A DNA stretch of 42,451 nt from Symbiobacterium sp. (GTDB lineage: Bacteria; Bacillota; Sulfobacillia; DUSP01; DYEP01). Where the stretch lies: positions 1 to 42,451 of the forward strand of contig DYEP01000142.1 of the NCBI GenBank assembly GCA_020725675.1, read 5' to 3'. Positions within the stretch are counted from its first letter, which is position 1, and each line of letters begins with the position of its first letter. A program made the position numbers and the translations under genes. Of this stretch, positions 7,321 to 15,706 are shown one piece after another. The notes beneath the pieces were generated by a model. It was not told where the DNA came from. It did not search any database and saw only the letters and a list, made by a program, of their open reading frames with translations.

Positions 7321-9468
7321 CTAGATCCGCACCTGATCCAGACGGTCCAGGTCATACTGTTTTATAAGATTGATCAGTTTGATCGGGTACTTGGAGTCGG
7401 TTGCATAGCCAGCTCGCCGTAACGCCCAGGCTCCCTGGGTGCTGTCATGCATCACTGCTCTGAAGGGTTCATACCTGCTGGCGGTGAGCAGCAACCGTTT
7501 GTGATCCGCCCAGCTCTCAGCCGTGTTGTTATACGCGCGAAACGCCGCATCGACGCGGTAAGCGACTCCGTTATACTCCTCCCAGGTATTGGAGGTTACT
7601 GAACCTGCGGGCCCCTGACCTTTGATGCCGAAGAGGTTGTACGAGACTTTACCCGTATACTTATCCACCGGCGTGTACTGCCCCCACCCTGTTTCAAGGA
7701 TCGCCTGGGCGACCTGAAGCGAAGCCGACATGCCAGTTACCCGTTGTGATTCCACGGCCAGTCCGGCTGCAAACTCAAGGAAAAGGTTCTTTTCTATGAT
7801 CGGCTTGGGCCCGTGTATCGGCCCGAGGTAAATGGTAACCGGCACAGCTTCGCTCAGGATCTTGTCTCCCGAGGAAGTGGTGCCTACTGCCTGAACCTGC
7901 CATGCGCCTGCATCACTCTGTGAAGGCGTGAAGGAGTATTCGGTATCGGGGTTGGTTCCGCCGGCGATGGTACGCCTCTCCCCGGTCTTCGGATTTATCA
8001 AGTGATACGTGATAGCGCTGAGTGAAACATTGGATGATGCTTTCAGGTTCACTGTTCCTGTCAGGACCTGTCCCGGACCGACGCCTTCAAGGAGGAGCCG
8101 CGGTTCGCCCGGAACCTGTACGGTAATGGCATTGCTGGTGTATGTGTTGCCTTCAGCATCGGTCACCCTGGCCAGTACCGACCAATTCCCGGCCTGTTCC
8201 GGAGTGGGAAACCACCTGTAGCTGGAATAACCGGCCATTCGGGCGAGGACTTGTTCCTCTTCCGTGCGGGTGTCCTTAATCACATATTCTACCTGGCTGA
8301 CTGGGAAATTCCGCGAAAGCCAGAGCGTAACGGGCTTTGCGACGCTGGCCCCGGGAGATACGCCACCGAGCGCGACTTTTGGCTCTGCTGCTACTCGGAC
8401 GTAAAAGATGTCACTTGAATATGGCTTGTCTGCACGATCGTAGGCAATGGCCCGGACCGTGATATAACCGTTGTCTGTTACCTGGGGGGTCCAGATGAAG
8501 GAGCCCTGAGGGTCCATTTCCTCCGTAACCATCACGCTGCCTGTATTGCGATTGATGATCTCATACTTCACATACTGAGCAACGAAGTTGAGGCCAACAC
8601 TTAGTGATACGCTATCTTTTACCACCTGTCTTTGCGTCAGACCCCGAAGTTCTACCCGAGGCAGGATACCTACCTCCACCGGTACAACCGTACCTGCCAC
8701 GAAGCGACCATCTTTGTCGTACGTCGCCGCGGCCAGTACACGAGCGCCATTGTGAGTGATGTCAGGGAGCCACCGGTAAGTGCCTTTGAGATCACTTCCA
8801 CGTGCGATAACGGGCCCCCGGCCTGTTTCAGGATCGAGTAATAGGTAGCGCACTTCGACTGCGGATGGGGGCATGCTACCATACTCGATCCGGAGATCGG
8901 TAATTCCGGTGATAAGTTGCCCCGGCCGAATCGATGGCAAAGTGACGTCGTAAAACGGCGTATATGCGCCGGGCGTTTTCGAATCAACATAAACGGTTCT
9001 TTCAATATCGCTCCAGGTCACTGTTATCCCCAGAGCGTTGCTTACAAGCCTTAATGGTACGAAAGTGCGGTCGCCAAAGATCTGCGGTGGGACGTCTGAC
9101 AACCCAAAGACGGTCGTGCCCATGGTATAGCTGAACAAGCGGTCGTCGATGGTCAACTTGACAGTGCGCTCGCCTTTTGTAACCACAACGGTTCTGGTCT
9201 CCGGATGCCACTGCACATCGGCCTTGAGTGCCTCAGAGAGAGCGCGCACAGGTACGAGAGTACGCCCGTTCTGAATCATGGGTGCGGGTGATAGAACAAC
9301 TCTTTGTCCATCGATCACTACATTTACTTCAGCGGCGACCCCCAAAGACGCTGGTAGAACAAGAAAAGCCAGTGCCAGGAAGAGCGCGTTTAGCACTCGC
9401 CGATGAAATAACATATCCCTGATATACATCACACCATGCACCCCTTCAACAGACCTACCCGTGGACAT
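7321..9468 (-). CDS. Secreted cell-wall glucosaminidase with CuAO_N domains and Ig-like repeats
   Basis: This 715-residue secreted protein has a signal peptide (HRRVLNALFLALAFLVLPASLGVAA), then a copper-amine-oxidase-N type stalk domain (VVIDGQRVVL to YVDS, about 48-166). About four Ig-like repeats of roughly 90 residues follow (each beginning near LxxGxVxxxVxL, about 175-550). The C-terminal domain is a GH73 glucosaminidase (about 560-710) with the catalytic Glu in QAILETGWGQ, then YNLFGIKG and SWADHKRLL. It should cut peptidoglycan outside the membrane. CuAO_N domains are common on Clostridia surface proteins and do not imply amine oxidase activity. ATG 9429, behind AGGGGTG, is an alternative start that also keeps the signal peptide. 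It is transcribed alone, away from the GntR operon. Confidence 0.85.
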   Translation of the reverse strand: MSTGRSVEGVHGVMYIRDMLFHRRVLNALFLALAFLVLPASLGVAAEVNVVIDGQRVVLSPAPMIQNGRTLVPVRALSEALKADVQWHPETRTVVVTKGERTVKLTIDDRLFSYTMGTTVFGLSDVPPQIFGDRTFVPLRLVSNALGITVTWSDIERTVYVDSKTPGAYTPFYDVTLPSIRPGQLITGITDLRIEYGSMPPSAVEVRYLLLDPETGRGPVIARGSDLKGTYRWLPDITHNGARVLAAATYDKDGRFVAGTVVPVEVGILPRVELRGLTQRQVVKDSVSLSVGLNFVAQYVKYEIINRNTGSVMVTEEMDPQGSFIWTPQVTDNGYITVRAIAYDRADKPYSSDIFYVRVAAEPKVALGGVSPGASVAKPVTLWLSRNFPVSQVEYVIKDTRTEEEQVLARMAGYSSYRWFPTPEQAGNWSVLARVTDAEGNTYTSNAITVQVPGEPRLLLEGVGPGQVLTGTVNLKASSNVSLSAITYHLINPKTGERRTIAGGTNPDTEYSFTPSQSDAGAWQVQAVGTTSSGDKILSEAVPVTIYLGPIHGPKPIIEKNLFLEFAAGLAVESQRVTGMSASLQVAQAILETGWGQYTPVDKYTGKVSYNLFGIKGQGPAGSVTSNTWEEYNGVAYRVDAAFRAYNNTAESWADHKRLLLTASRYEPFRAVMHDSTQGAWALRRAGYATDSKYPIKLINLIKQYDLDRLDQVRI

Positions 9469-9775
9469 TCCACCCTACTTTCCTTGGATGTTTAATGTCA
9501 TTGGAAAGTTCCCAGTTATGGAGAGAAAATCCGATCCATATCCTTCCTTTAAGACTTCGGAACCGTTCCAGAGGGTGGTATGCAGAAGGAGAATGAGCTC
9601 ATAATGGAAAAATATAGCAGAAACAATGTTCAGGGAGGGAGTTTCACAATGAAAACTACATTCAAGACCGTCTGACGCACCGCGCAAATCGACCTGATGA
9701 ATCACCCGGGGAGTCTCTGTATGGGTCACCGACCAAGAACAGGCCTGAACCCGTTGCCATTTGAGCCCCGATCTA
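9469..9775. other. Divergent intergenic region
   Basis: This spacer lies between the divergent wall-hydrolase gene and the GntR operon. The 84-residue minus-strand frame inside it has no family features and no ribosome site, so I do not call it. Apart from the promoter and operator that follow it on the right, I see no defined element. Confidence 0.4.
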
Positions 9776-9805
9776 TTGACATGTGTATAGAAAGACGATT
9801 ATCAT
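9776..9805 (+). promoter_or_regulatory. SigA-type promoter for the GntR/ABC operon
   Basis: A perfect -35 TTGACA (9776-9781) is followed after 18 bases by TATCAT (9800-9805), five of six matches to the -10 box. It is the only good promoter before the regulator gene and abuts a palindromic operator. Confidence 0.7.
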
Positions 9806-9810
9806 GTAGC

Positions 9811-9830
9811 TGTACTACAATATTAGTACA
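9811..9830. promoter_or_regulatory. Palindromic operator, probable autoregulatory site of the YtrA-type GntR
   Basis: TGTACTA-CAATAT-TAGTACA is a perfect seven-base inverted repeat around a six-base centre. It starts five bases after the -10 box, so a bound protein would block transcription start. YtrA-type GntR regulators typically repress their own operon from such sites; that this one does is inference. Confidence 0.6.
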
Positions 9831-9847
9831 CTAAGAGAGTGACGCGG

Positions 9848-10264
9848 ATGTGGCTGCATGTTGACCCTTCATCGGGGGTACCGATCTACCTTCAAATCGT
9901 TGAGCAAATGCGCCAGGCGGCGGCCACCGGGCTGCTGGCTTCCGGGGAGCAACTGCCTTCTGTGAGGGAATTGGCGCTTTCTCTCACAATCAATCCTAAT
10001 ACCGTAGCTAGAGCCTACCAGGAGCTGGAGCGGGATGGGGTCATTACCGTTGTGAGGGGCGTAGGCACGTTCGTTTCCGACAGCCCTCCCAGGTTGTCGG
10101 ATAAAGAGAGATATGAACGGATCCTGAAGGGCGCAAGGCAGCTGGCAGCACAAGCGTATAGCCTCCGGTTCTCTGCAGCAGAATTCACGAAGACGGTGAG
10201 GGATGCCGCCAGGGAAGTGTACCGCTCAGAACTCCAAGAGAATTCAGGTGAGAACGATGCGTGA
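9848..10264 (+). CDS. GntR-family transcriptional regulator, YtrA subfamily
   Basis: The 138-residue protein has an N-terminal winged helix of GntR type (PIYLQIVEQMRQAAATGLLASGEQLPSVRELALSLTINPNTVARAYQELERDGVITVVRGVGTFV, about 11-75), followed by a short helical tail rather than a ligand domain. That is the YtrA layout, usually found with ABC transporter genes and responding to cell-wall antibiotics or other stress. I place the start at ATG 9848, with AGAGAG 8 bases upstream, rather than GTG 9839. It overlaps the ABC ATPase start by eight bases. The palindrome just upstream is a good candidate for self-repression, so the whole exporter operon is probably controlled by this protein. Confidence 0.9.
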   Translation: MWLHVDPSSGVPIYLQIVEQMRQAAATGLLASGEQLPSVRELALSLTINPNTVARAYQELERDGVITVVRGVGTFVSDSPPRLSDKERYERILKGARQLAAQAYSLRFSAAEFTKTVRDAAREVYRSELQENSGENDA

Positions 10265-11156
10265 GTACGCCATTGAGACAGAAGAGCTTACCAAGGCTTT
10301 CGGCGACGTAAGAGCTGTGGATGGACTTAACCTCCAGGTTCCTGTCGGCAGTATTTTCGGGCTTCTTGGGCCCAATGGCGCGGGCAAGACCACCACCATA
10401 AAGATGCTGCTTGGATTGGTGGCTCCCACTTCGGGTTCTGCCAGGGTGCTGGGATTTGACGTCCGCACCCAGAGTGAGGAGATAAGGCGCAGGGTGGGCT
10501 ACCTCTCGGAGACCTCCGGCATGTACGGGTATATGTCAGTGGGCGAGCTGCTGTCTTTCACCAGGCGTTTGTACCCCAGATGGGACAAAGCAGTGGAAGA
10601 CAAGTACATCGATCTGTTTCGCCTGCCCAGGACCCGTCGCGTCTCGGCGCTATCGCGGGGAATGCGGACTCAGCTTGGACTAATCCTCGCGCTCGCTCCG
10701 TGTCCTGAGTTGATTGTGCTTGACGAACCTACCAACGGGCTTGACCCTGTGGGGGTCCGGCACTTTCTCCAGGTGATACTCGACGAAGTGTCGGGTTCCG
10801 GCCAGACGGTTCTGATGTCCTCTCACATGTTATACCAGGTAGAACGCGTGGCGGATCGGGTGGGTCTGCTAGTTCGCGGAAAGCTACTTCTATCAAAACC
10901 CATGGACCAGCTGAAATTGGGCCAAAAAAAGATCCAGGCGGCGTTCCAGGTTGATCCTCCCGACAAGATCTTAAAGATGCCGGGGATTGAGCGGGTAGAT
11001 CACGACGGCAGACGGTACGTGATTCACGTCTCTGATAACGTGGACGAGATCGTTGCCAAACTCAGAGAAATACCCCACTTCGCGGTGGAAGTGGTCGACT
11101 TGAATCTCGAAGACATCTTCATGGAATACGCGGGAAATGGGAGTGAGCCGTCATGA
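10257..11156 (+). CDS. ABC transporter ATP-binding protein (first pair)
   Basis: This 299-residue ATPase has Walker A GPNGAGKTTTIK, the signature LSRGMRTQLGL (a variant of LSGGQ), Walker B ELIVLDEPTNGLDP and the switch histidine in MSSHML. A C-terminal extension of about 75 residues resembles the one in DrrA/YtrB-like exporters. It powers the membrane protein encoded next, whose ATG overlaps its stop (ATGA). The ORF track starts at 10203, but ATG 10257 with AGGTGAG just upstream gives the proper N-terminus (MREYAIETEELTKAF). Being second in an operon led by a YtrA-type regulator suggests export of, or resistance to, envelope-active compounds; the substrate is unknown. Confidence 0.9.
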   Translation: MREYAIETEELTKAFGDVRAVDGLNLQVPVGSIFGLLGPNGAGKTTTIKMLLGLVAPTSGSARVLGFDVRTQSEEIRRRVGYLSETSGMYGYMSVGELLSFTRRLYPRWDKAVEDKYIDLFRLPRTRRVSALSRGMRTQLGLILALAPCPELIVLDEPTNGLDPVGVRHFLQVILDEVSGSGQTVLMSSHMLYQVERVADRVGLLVRGKLLLSKPMDQLKLGQKKIQAAFQVDPPDKILKMPGIERVDHDGRRYVIHVSDNVDEIVAKLREIPHFAVEVVDLNLEDIFMEYAGNGSEPS

Positions 11157-11911
11157 TCAGCAGTCCACTGTTTGTGAAAGAACTCAAGGAAGCGAAGTGG
11201 AAGATCATCACGGGGCTCCTAATCACCGGGATCACAGGCGCTTCTCTCCCGTTTCTTGTGGATTACCTGGGTGTTTTCGTAGAACAGATGGCTATGCCCG
11301 AGTGGGCGCGGTCTATCCTTGGGCAACAGCTGGGGAACTACCCGCTGTACCTCTGGTCCAACTGGTACGGTAAGAACCTGCTTCAGTTCTCAGTGGCGTT
11401 TGCGGTGATCATCGCTGGGCCTCTTATTGCGGGAGAGCGTGCCCGGAACACCCTGGAATTCTTGGCGTCAAGACCCCTGTCGCGCGTCCAGATTATACTG
11501 ACCAAAGCAGCGGCGGGTTCAGTTTCTTTGGGCGTAATCATACTGGTTTCAACTGTCATCACGCTTGTTGCAAGTTATGCCGCGGCCCGCCCGGTACCGG
11601 TGGCATGGTTCATGTCAGGACTGTTGCCCCAGTATGCCGGAGCGCTGGTGTTCTTTAACCTTGCGCTCATGCTTTCCGTACGTTCCGATGATGGACTCAA
11701 GGCCGCCGTCATTGCGGGTGGCATTGCACTGCTGTTGTTCGCGGCAGAATGGGTCGCTCCCCTAAGGGGCCGGACGGTCATATCGATGATGGCGGCCAGT
11801 AGGTCTTTCGTCACAGGTGACGTGCACTTCGGCCACCTATTCTTCATGCTGCTTTTGGCATTGGGGCTTCTGTGGGCAGCATTGACCGCATTCCGGCAAT
11901 CAGACGTATGA
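11153..11911 (+). CDS. ABC-2 type membrane permease (first pair)
   Basis: This 252-residue integral membrane protein has about six helices. It carries the ABC-2 pattern FVKELKEAKWKIITGLLITGI at the start and ERARNTLEFLASRPLSRVQIILTKAAAGS in the loop after the second helix, the usual coupling region to the ATPase. Its ATG overlaps the stop of the ATPase gene by four bases, which fixes the start and suggests equal production of the two partners. It should form the transport channel with the ATPase encoded just upstream. The transported compound cannot be told from the sequence. Confidence 0.85.
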   Translation: MISSPLFVKELKEAKWKIITGLLITGITGASLPFLVDYLGVFVEQMAMPEWARSILGQQLGNYPLYLWSNWYGKNLLQFSVAFAVIIAGPLIAGERARNTLEFLASRPLSRVQIILTKAAAGSVSLGVIILVSTVITLVASYAAARPVPVAWFMSGLLPQYAGALVFFNLALMLSVRSDDGLKAAVIAGGIALLLFAAEWVAPLRGRTVISMMAASRSFVTGDVHFGHLFFMLLLALGLLWAALTAFRQSDV

Positions 11912-11931
11912 AGGGTCAGGAGGGAGCCGGT

Positions 11932-12657
11932 TTGATCGAAATCAGGAACGTATCCAAAAGCTATAACAAGGGGCAGATCAAGGCAGTAGATGATTTGTCG
12001 CTGCAGGTGCAACCCGGGGAAATCTTTGGATTTCTCGGGCCCAACGGGGCCGGCAAGACCACCACCATCAAGATGATCGTGGGTCTTTTAGAACCGGACC
12101 GGGGCAGCATTGTGGTCAATGGCTACGATATCCGGAAGGATCCGATAAAGGTGCGAAAGTCTATTGGGTTTGTGCCGGACAATCCAAGCGTATACGAAAG
12201 GCTCACGGGCATCGAGTACCTGAATTTCCTCGGTGACATGTACGATGTGCCCAGGGCCGTAAGGACCAAGAGGGCGAAGGAGCTGCTCGAGCTGTTCGAG
12301 CTCACCGGAGACGTGGGAAATCTGATCCAGAGCTACTCCCACGGGATGAGGCAAAAGCTCGTGCTGATCGGAGCTTTGCTGCACGCTCCTGACGTATTTG
12401 TGCTGGATGAACCCATGGTCGGGCTTGATCCCAGGTCTGCGCACAACCTAAAGGAGATCATGAGCCGGCACTGCCAGGAGGGAAAAACGGTGTTCTTCTC
12501 TACCCACATCCTGGACGTAGCGGAAAGACTCTGTGACCGTATTGGCATTATCAGACGGGGAAAGCTCATCGCCTGTGGTACCATGGATCAGCTGAGGCAC
12601 ATGGCGAACAACAAGGAGACCCTGGAAAACGTGTTCCTGGAGTTGACAGAGCAATGA
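11932..12657 (+). CDS. ABC transporter ATP-binding protein (second pair)
   Basis: This 241-residue ATPase has Walker A GPNGAGKTTTIKM, the signature YSHGMRQKLVL, Walker B DVFVLDEPMVGLDP and a switch histidine in FSTHIL. It lacks the long C-terminal extension of the first ATPase. The track places the start at 11872, deep inside the permease gene. AGGAGGG at 11918-11924 lies 7 bases before TTG 11932, giving MIEIRNVSKSYNKGQ; ATG 11908 is a poorer alternative. Its stop overlaps the start of the large permease that follows (ATGA), so the two are a pair. Two ATPase/permease pairs under one regulator may form two exporters or one mixed complex. Confidence 0.88.
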   Translation: MIEIRNVSKSYNKGQIKAVDDLSLQVQPGEIFGFLGPNGAGKTTTIKMIVGLLEPDRGSIVVNGYDIRKDPIKVRKSIGFVPDNPSVYERLTGIEYLNFLGDMYDVPRAVRTKRAKELLELFELTGDVGNLIQSYSHGMRQKLVLIGALLHAPDVFVLDEPMVGLDPRSAHNLKEIMSRHCQEGKTVFFSTHILDVAERLCDRIGIIRRGKLIACGTMDQLRHMANNKETLENVFLELTEQ

Positions 12658-14312
12658 AGACATGGAGGCTTGTTGTACTGCATATCAACCTGAACTTTGG
12701 CCTTTCGGTACTGCGCCATCACTGGAAAACGAAGGATAAAAAGCTGCTTGGCCAGGCAGGCATCACCGCTGTCGTACTGCTAACGGCGGCCACATTCGGG
12801 GGCATGTACTACGCCTTCCTGAATATGACCTACAACGCTCTGTCAGCGCTGGGTCACGGACAGGCCGTGCTCACTATGGGCGTGGTGACTTCCAGTCTGT
12901 TTGTAGTGCTCGCAGGGCTTGCTCTTGTAGTATCCGTGTTTTATTTCGCCGATGACCTTGAATTTCTGGTGAGTTTGCCGCTCTGGCCTCACCAGGTACT
13001 CGCTGGTAAGTTTGCCACAGTGCTGGTAAACGCCTACCTGATCGCCGCACCCTTTGCCATTCCCACTCTGGTGCTATTCTGCATCAGGGAAGGTATGGGC
13101 CCGTCCTACTGGCTTACGTCTGCGCTTGTGTTCTTGTTCATCCCCATACTTCCGCTGACTATTGCCTCTGTTGGCGTGCTCTTCATCATGTCTGTTACCA
13201 ACATCGGTAGGCACAAAGACGCGCTGAGGGTGGTGGGCCTGAGTCTTTTGCTCATGTTGGCTCTGGGTTTTAACTACCTCTTTTCGAGTGCTGCGGCAGG
13301 TATGGAGAACATCCAGTCTATACTGCGGGATAGTGAAGGGCTGGTAAGGATCGTGGGGCGCGCCTACCCGCCCGCAGTGTGGGCAACCCGGGCACTGAAC
13401 CCTGTCACACTGTCCTCCGGTGTTCTATACGCGGTATTGTTTGCAGTGGTATCAACAGCGGGGTTTGGACTGATGATGGTTGCAGCACATTACCTGTTTT
13501 ATAAAGGGCTTATCGCCGGGAAAGAAGTGAGTCCGGGCAGGAGGCTGCGATGGGACGAGTTGGACTTCCGGTTTTCTGAGGCTTCACCAATCCGTGCGAT
13601 CGCAAGAAGGGAAATCCGAATACTGGTCAGGACGCCGATCTTCATGTTCAACAGCGTTGCCATGCTGGTAATTCTTCCCCTCATATCCGTGTTCACTATG
13701 TTCATGCCCGGCAGCGACACCCTACGAGCGCTGATCCAAAGCGGTGTAGCGAGGCAGACTATAATGCTTGGCGCGGCGGGATTCATCGCAATAATGGGGA
13801 TGTTTGCTCCTTCTCCTGCCAGCGCCATATCCAGAGAGGGCAAGTTGTTTTGGATTTCAAAGATGATCCCGGTGACTGCTGCGGACCAGCTCAAAGGGAA
13901 ACTCGTTTACAGTTTCGCCCTGACTGCACTTGCCATCCCAATCCTTTATCTTTATTCACTCTTGGTTTTCTCATGGAGTGCGCTTGAGTTCGTCGCCATC
14001 ATCCTGCTCGGGATGGCGGGCTCGGCACCTGTCATTATTTCAAACCTGCTCATCGACCTGTTTAGGCCCTACCTGACATGGGACGACCCGCAGAAGGCGA
14101 TCAAGCAGAACTTCAATGTAGTGGCGGGGATGTTGGCCGGATCTGCAATTCTTTTCGTCCTTTATAAGGCGTTTGAAGGAGCGCTTGAGATGGGGCTTGG
14201 CTTTTGGCCCGCGTGGACGGTCGCAGGTGCCCTCGCTGTTCTGCTTGCATTGCTCATGTACGCGTATATGGTGAAAGTGTCTGACTCTTTGTACCGGCGG
14301 ATCCCGGTGTAG
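12654..14312 (+). CDS. Large ABC-2 type permease (second pair)
   Basis: The product is a 552-residue membrane protein with about twelve hydrophobic segments. FYFADDLEFLVSLPLWPHQVLAGKFATVLVNAY in the first half and ISREGKLFWISKMIPVTAADQLKGKLVYSFALT in the second half are matching loops, as if the protein were two fused ABC-2 halves. Proteins of this size and pattern occur next to single ATPases in Bacillota exporters. The ATG overlaps the upstream ATPase stop by four bases. It is longer than the first permease in this operon and unlike it in sequence, so the two systems are not recent copies. The function beyond ATP-driven export is unknown. Confidence 0.82.
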   Translation: MKTWRLVVLHINLNFGLSVLRHHWKTKDKKLLGQAGITAVVLLTAATFGGMYYAFLNMTYNALSALGHGQAVLTMGVVTSSLFVVLAGLALVVSVFYFADDLEFLVSLPLWPHQVLAGKFATVLVNAYLIAAPFAIPTLVLFCIREGMGPSYWLTSALVFLFIPILPLTIASVGVLFIMSVTNIGRHKDALRVVGLSLLLMLALGFNYLFSSAAAGMENIQSILRDSEGLVRIVGRAYPPAVWATRALNPVTLSSGVLYAVLFAVVSTAGFGLMMVAAHYLFYKGLIAGKEVSPGRRLRWDELDFRFSEASPIRAIARREIRILVRTPIFMFNSVAMLVILPLISVFTMFMPGSDTLRALIQSGVARQTIMLGAAGFIAIMGMFAPSPASAISREGKLFWISKMIPVTAADQLKGKLVYSFALTALAIPILYLYSLLVFSWSALEFVAIILLGMAGSAPVIISNLLIDLFRPYLTWDDPQKAIKQNFNVVAGMLAGSAILFVLYKAFEGALEMGLGFWPAWTVAGALAVLLALLMYAYMVKVSDSLYRRIPV

Positions 14313-14338
14313 AGTAATGTTCTAAGGGGGAATACGCA

Positions 14339-14641
14339 ATGTTGCTTTCAACCGTTGACCTGAGGACTGAGTATCAGGTGCTGGGGCTCGTGAAAGGCAG
14401 TTCAATGAAAGCCAAGCACCTGGGGAAGGACATCATGGCTGAGATCCGCAAGCTCGTCGGGGGAGAGGTGCGGGAATACGCCGAGCTCTTGACAGAAGCA
14501 AGAGAAGAGGCAATCGCCAGGATGATTGCCGAGGCAGATAAGCTCGGAGCCAATGCAGTTATCGGGGTGCGCTTTGCTACCAGCACTATTACCAGCGGCG
14601 CGGCGGAGATCATCGCATATGGCACTGCCGTGAAGATCTGA
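14339..14641 (+). CDS. YbjQ/UPF0145 family protein
   Basis: This 100-residue cytosolic protein of the YbjQ (UPF0145) family contains LRTEYQVLGLVKGSSMKAKHLGKDIMAEIRKLVGGEVREYAELL and ARMIAEADKLGANAVIGVRFATS, followed by AAEIIAYGTAVKI. These are the diagnostic blocks of the family, which forms pentamers and is often annotated as heavy-metal binding, though the true role is not known. AAGGGGG precedes ATG 14339. It follows the large permease by 26 bases and is probably the last gene of the GntR/ABC operon, since a hairpin follows at once. Confidence 0.9.
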   Translation: MLLSTVDLRTEYQVLGLVKGSSMKAKHLGKDIMAEIRKLVGGEVREYAELLTEAREEAIARMIAEADKLGANAVIGVRFATSTITSGAAEIIAYGTAVKI

Positions 14642-14647
14642 GGGAGA

Positions 14648-14677
14648 GCCCCTCGTACCGGGCGAGGTGCGAGGGGC
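14648..14677. terminator. Bidirectional hairpin between YbjQ and SIMPL genes
   Basis: GCCCCTCG (14648-14655) and CGAGGGGC (14670-14677) form a perfect eight-pair GC-rich stem between two convergent stops. On the minus strand a run of T (CTCTTTTTGAG) lies inside the end of the opposite gene rather than after the stem, so it is a plausible but not textbook terminator. Confidence 0.5.
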
Positions 14678-14690
14678 GCCGTTTGGTAGC

Positions 14691-15413
14691 TCAAAAAGAG
14701 AACTTCACGCGCAGCCTGGCAGTGATGGTCATATCGCCAGGCAGGATCACTGTGTCCTCCATTGCCTTTGCGGCAGAGTATCGGATGACGCCCGGCGGCT
14801 CACTGTAGGCCTCTTCTACTACCGTCACATCAGTGATGGTCGCACCGATTGTGGACGCGACGGTCTCGGCCTTTTTCCGCGCGTCAGCCATGGCGAGTTT
14901 GAGTGCTTCCAGCCTGGCAGCTGACGGGTCTTTCACGGTAAACTGCACGCCTTCGACAGAATTGGCACCTGCCGAGACCGCGGTATCAAGGATCTTGCCT
15001 ACGATATCGATTTTGTCCACGGTAATAGAGAGCGTGTTATGCACACGGAACCCGACTACACGCGGCGCGCCTTCCTTCTCAACTCGATAGTCCCATACTG
15101 GGAACAGGTTGAAGCCGGCTGTCTTCATATCGGACTCCCGTATCCCAAGGGTCTTGATTGCGGCCATTACCTGCTGCATTACCCGGGCATTTTCGGACTG
15201 TGCCTTCTGGGCAGTTTCTGCCTGGGTCTGCACTCCCAGTGTGACCACGGCCCTATCTGCCTTCAGCTGGACCTGCCCTTCACCGTCCATAACCATTACT
15301 CGTGGCTCCTTTTCCGACGCGGTAACCGGCTGTCTTCCGCCAAGCGATGCGACAAAGCCTGCCGCCAGAGCGATCGTCACCAAACAAATCATGAGTGGGT
15401 ACAACCTTCTCAC
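14691..15413 (-). CDS. SIMPL-domain (DUF541) envelope protein
   Basis: The 240-residue product has an N-terminal hydrophobic segment (YPLMICLVTIALAAGFVASLG) that is a signal peptide or anchor. A SIMPL/DUF541 domain follows: MVMDGEGQVQLKADRAVVTLGVQTQAETAQKAQSENA, then FRVHNTLSITVDKIDIVGKILDTAVSAGANSVEGVQFTV and ARKKAETVASTIGATI. Such proteins are exported (compare YggE and BP26), sit at the envelope and are linked to oxidative stress, without a known reaction. The track start at 15641 adds about 76 unlikely residues. GGAGG lies 8 bases before GTG 15413, so I use that start; ATG 15428 is the other choice. It is convergent with the ABC operon and divergent from the lipid kinase gene. Confidence 0.85.
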   Translation of the reverse strand: MRRLYPLMICLVTIALAAGFVASLGGRQPVTASEKEPRVMVMDGEGQVQLKADRAVVTLGVQTQAETAQKAQSENARVMQQVMAAIKTLGIRESDMKTAGFNLFPVWDYRVEKEGAPRVVGFRVHNTLSITVDKIDIVGKILDTAVSAGANSVEGVQFTVKDPSAARLEALKLAMADARKKAETVASTIGATITDVTVVEEAYSEPPGVIRYSAAKAMEDTVILPGDMTITARLRVKFSF

Positions 15414-15437
15414 AACAAGCGCCTCCATTTCTAAGAT

Positions 15438-15453
15438 AAAGTCAGCTGACTTT
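15438..15453. repeat. Perfect 16-base palindrome upstream of the SIMPL gene
   Basis: AAAGTCAGCTGACTTT is its own reverse complement. It sits about 25 bases before the GTG start of the minus-strand SIMPL gene, where an operator could lie. No known regulator motif is assigned. Confidence 0.55.
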
Positions 15454-15706
15454 TGTCCCATTTGGACGTCACATCGTGGGAGAAGTTCCGGAGAGAGACG
15501 GATCATTCGTAAACCAAGGTAACGCTCTTTGCATTGAGAGAGCACCTTCCTCCATCTTAAGAGTGGGCAGTATGGACATCCGAATTGTTCACTGACATGC
15601 ATATGTTTTACTAGGAGGATTGTCCCAGGCTCCTGGATCATGCTTGAAGACCTGCCCGGTAGGAAAGGAGTCCGAAAGCGTAGAACAATGTTTTGGAGGG
15701 TCTACC

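Noticed and set aside
9475-9729. 84-residue minus-strand frame between the wall hydrolase and GntR
   Set aside because: No recognisable domain or ribosome site; it lies in a divergent promoter region.
15414-15641. N-terminal extension of the SIMPL protein to 15641
   Set aside because: It would place about 76 unrelated residues before a clear signal peptide that has its own ribosome site.
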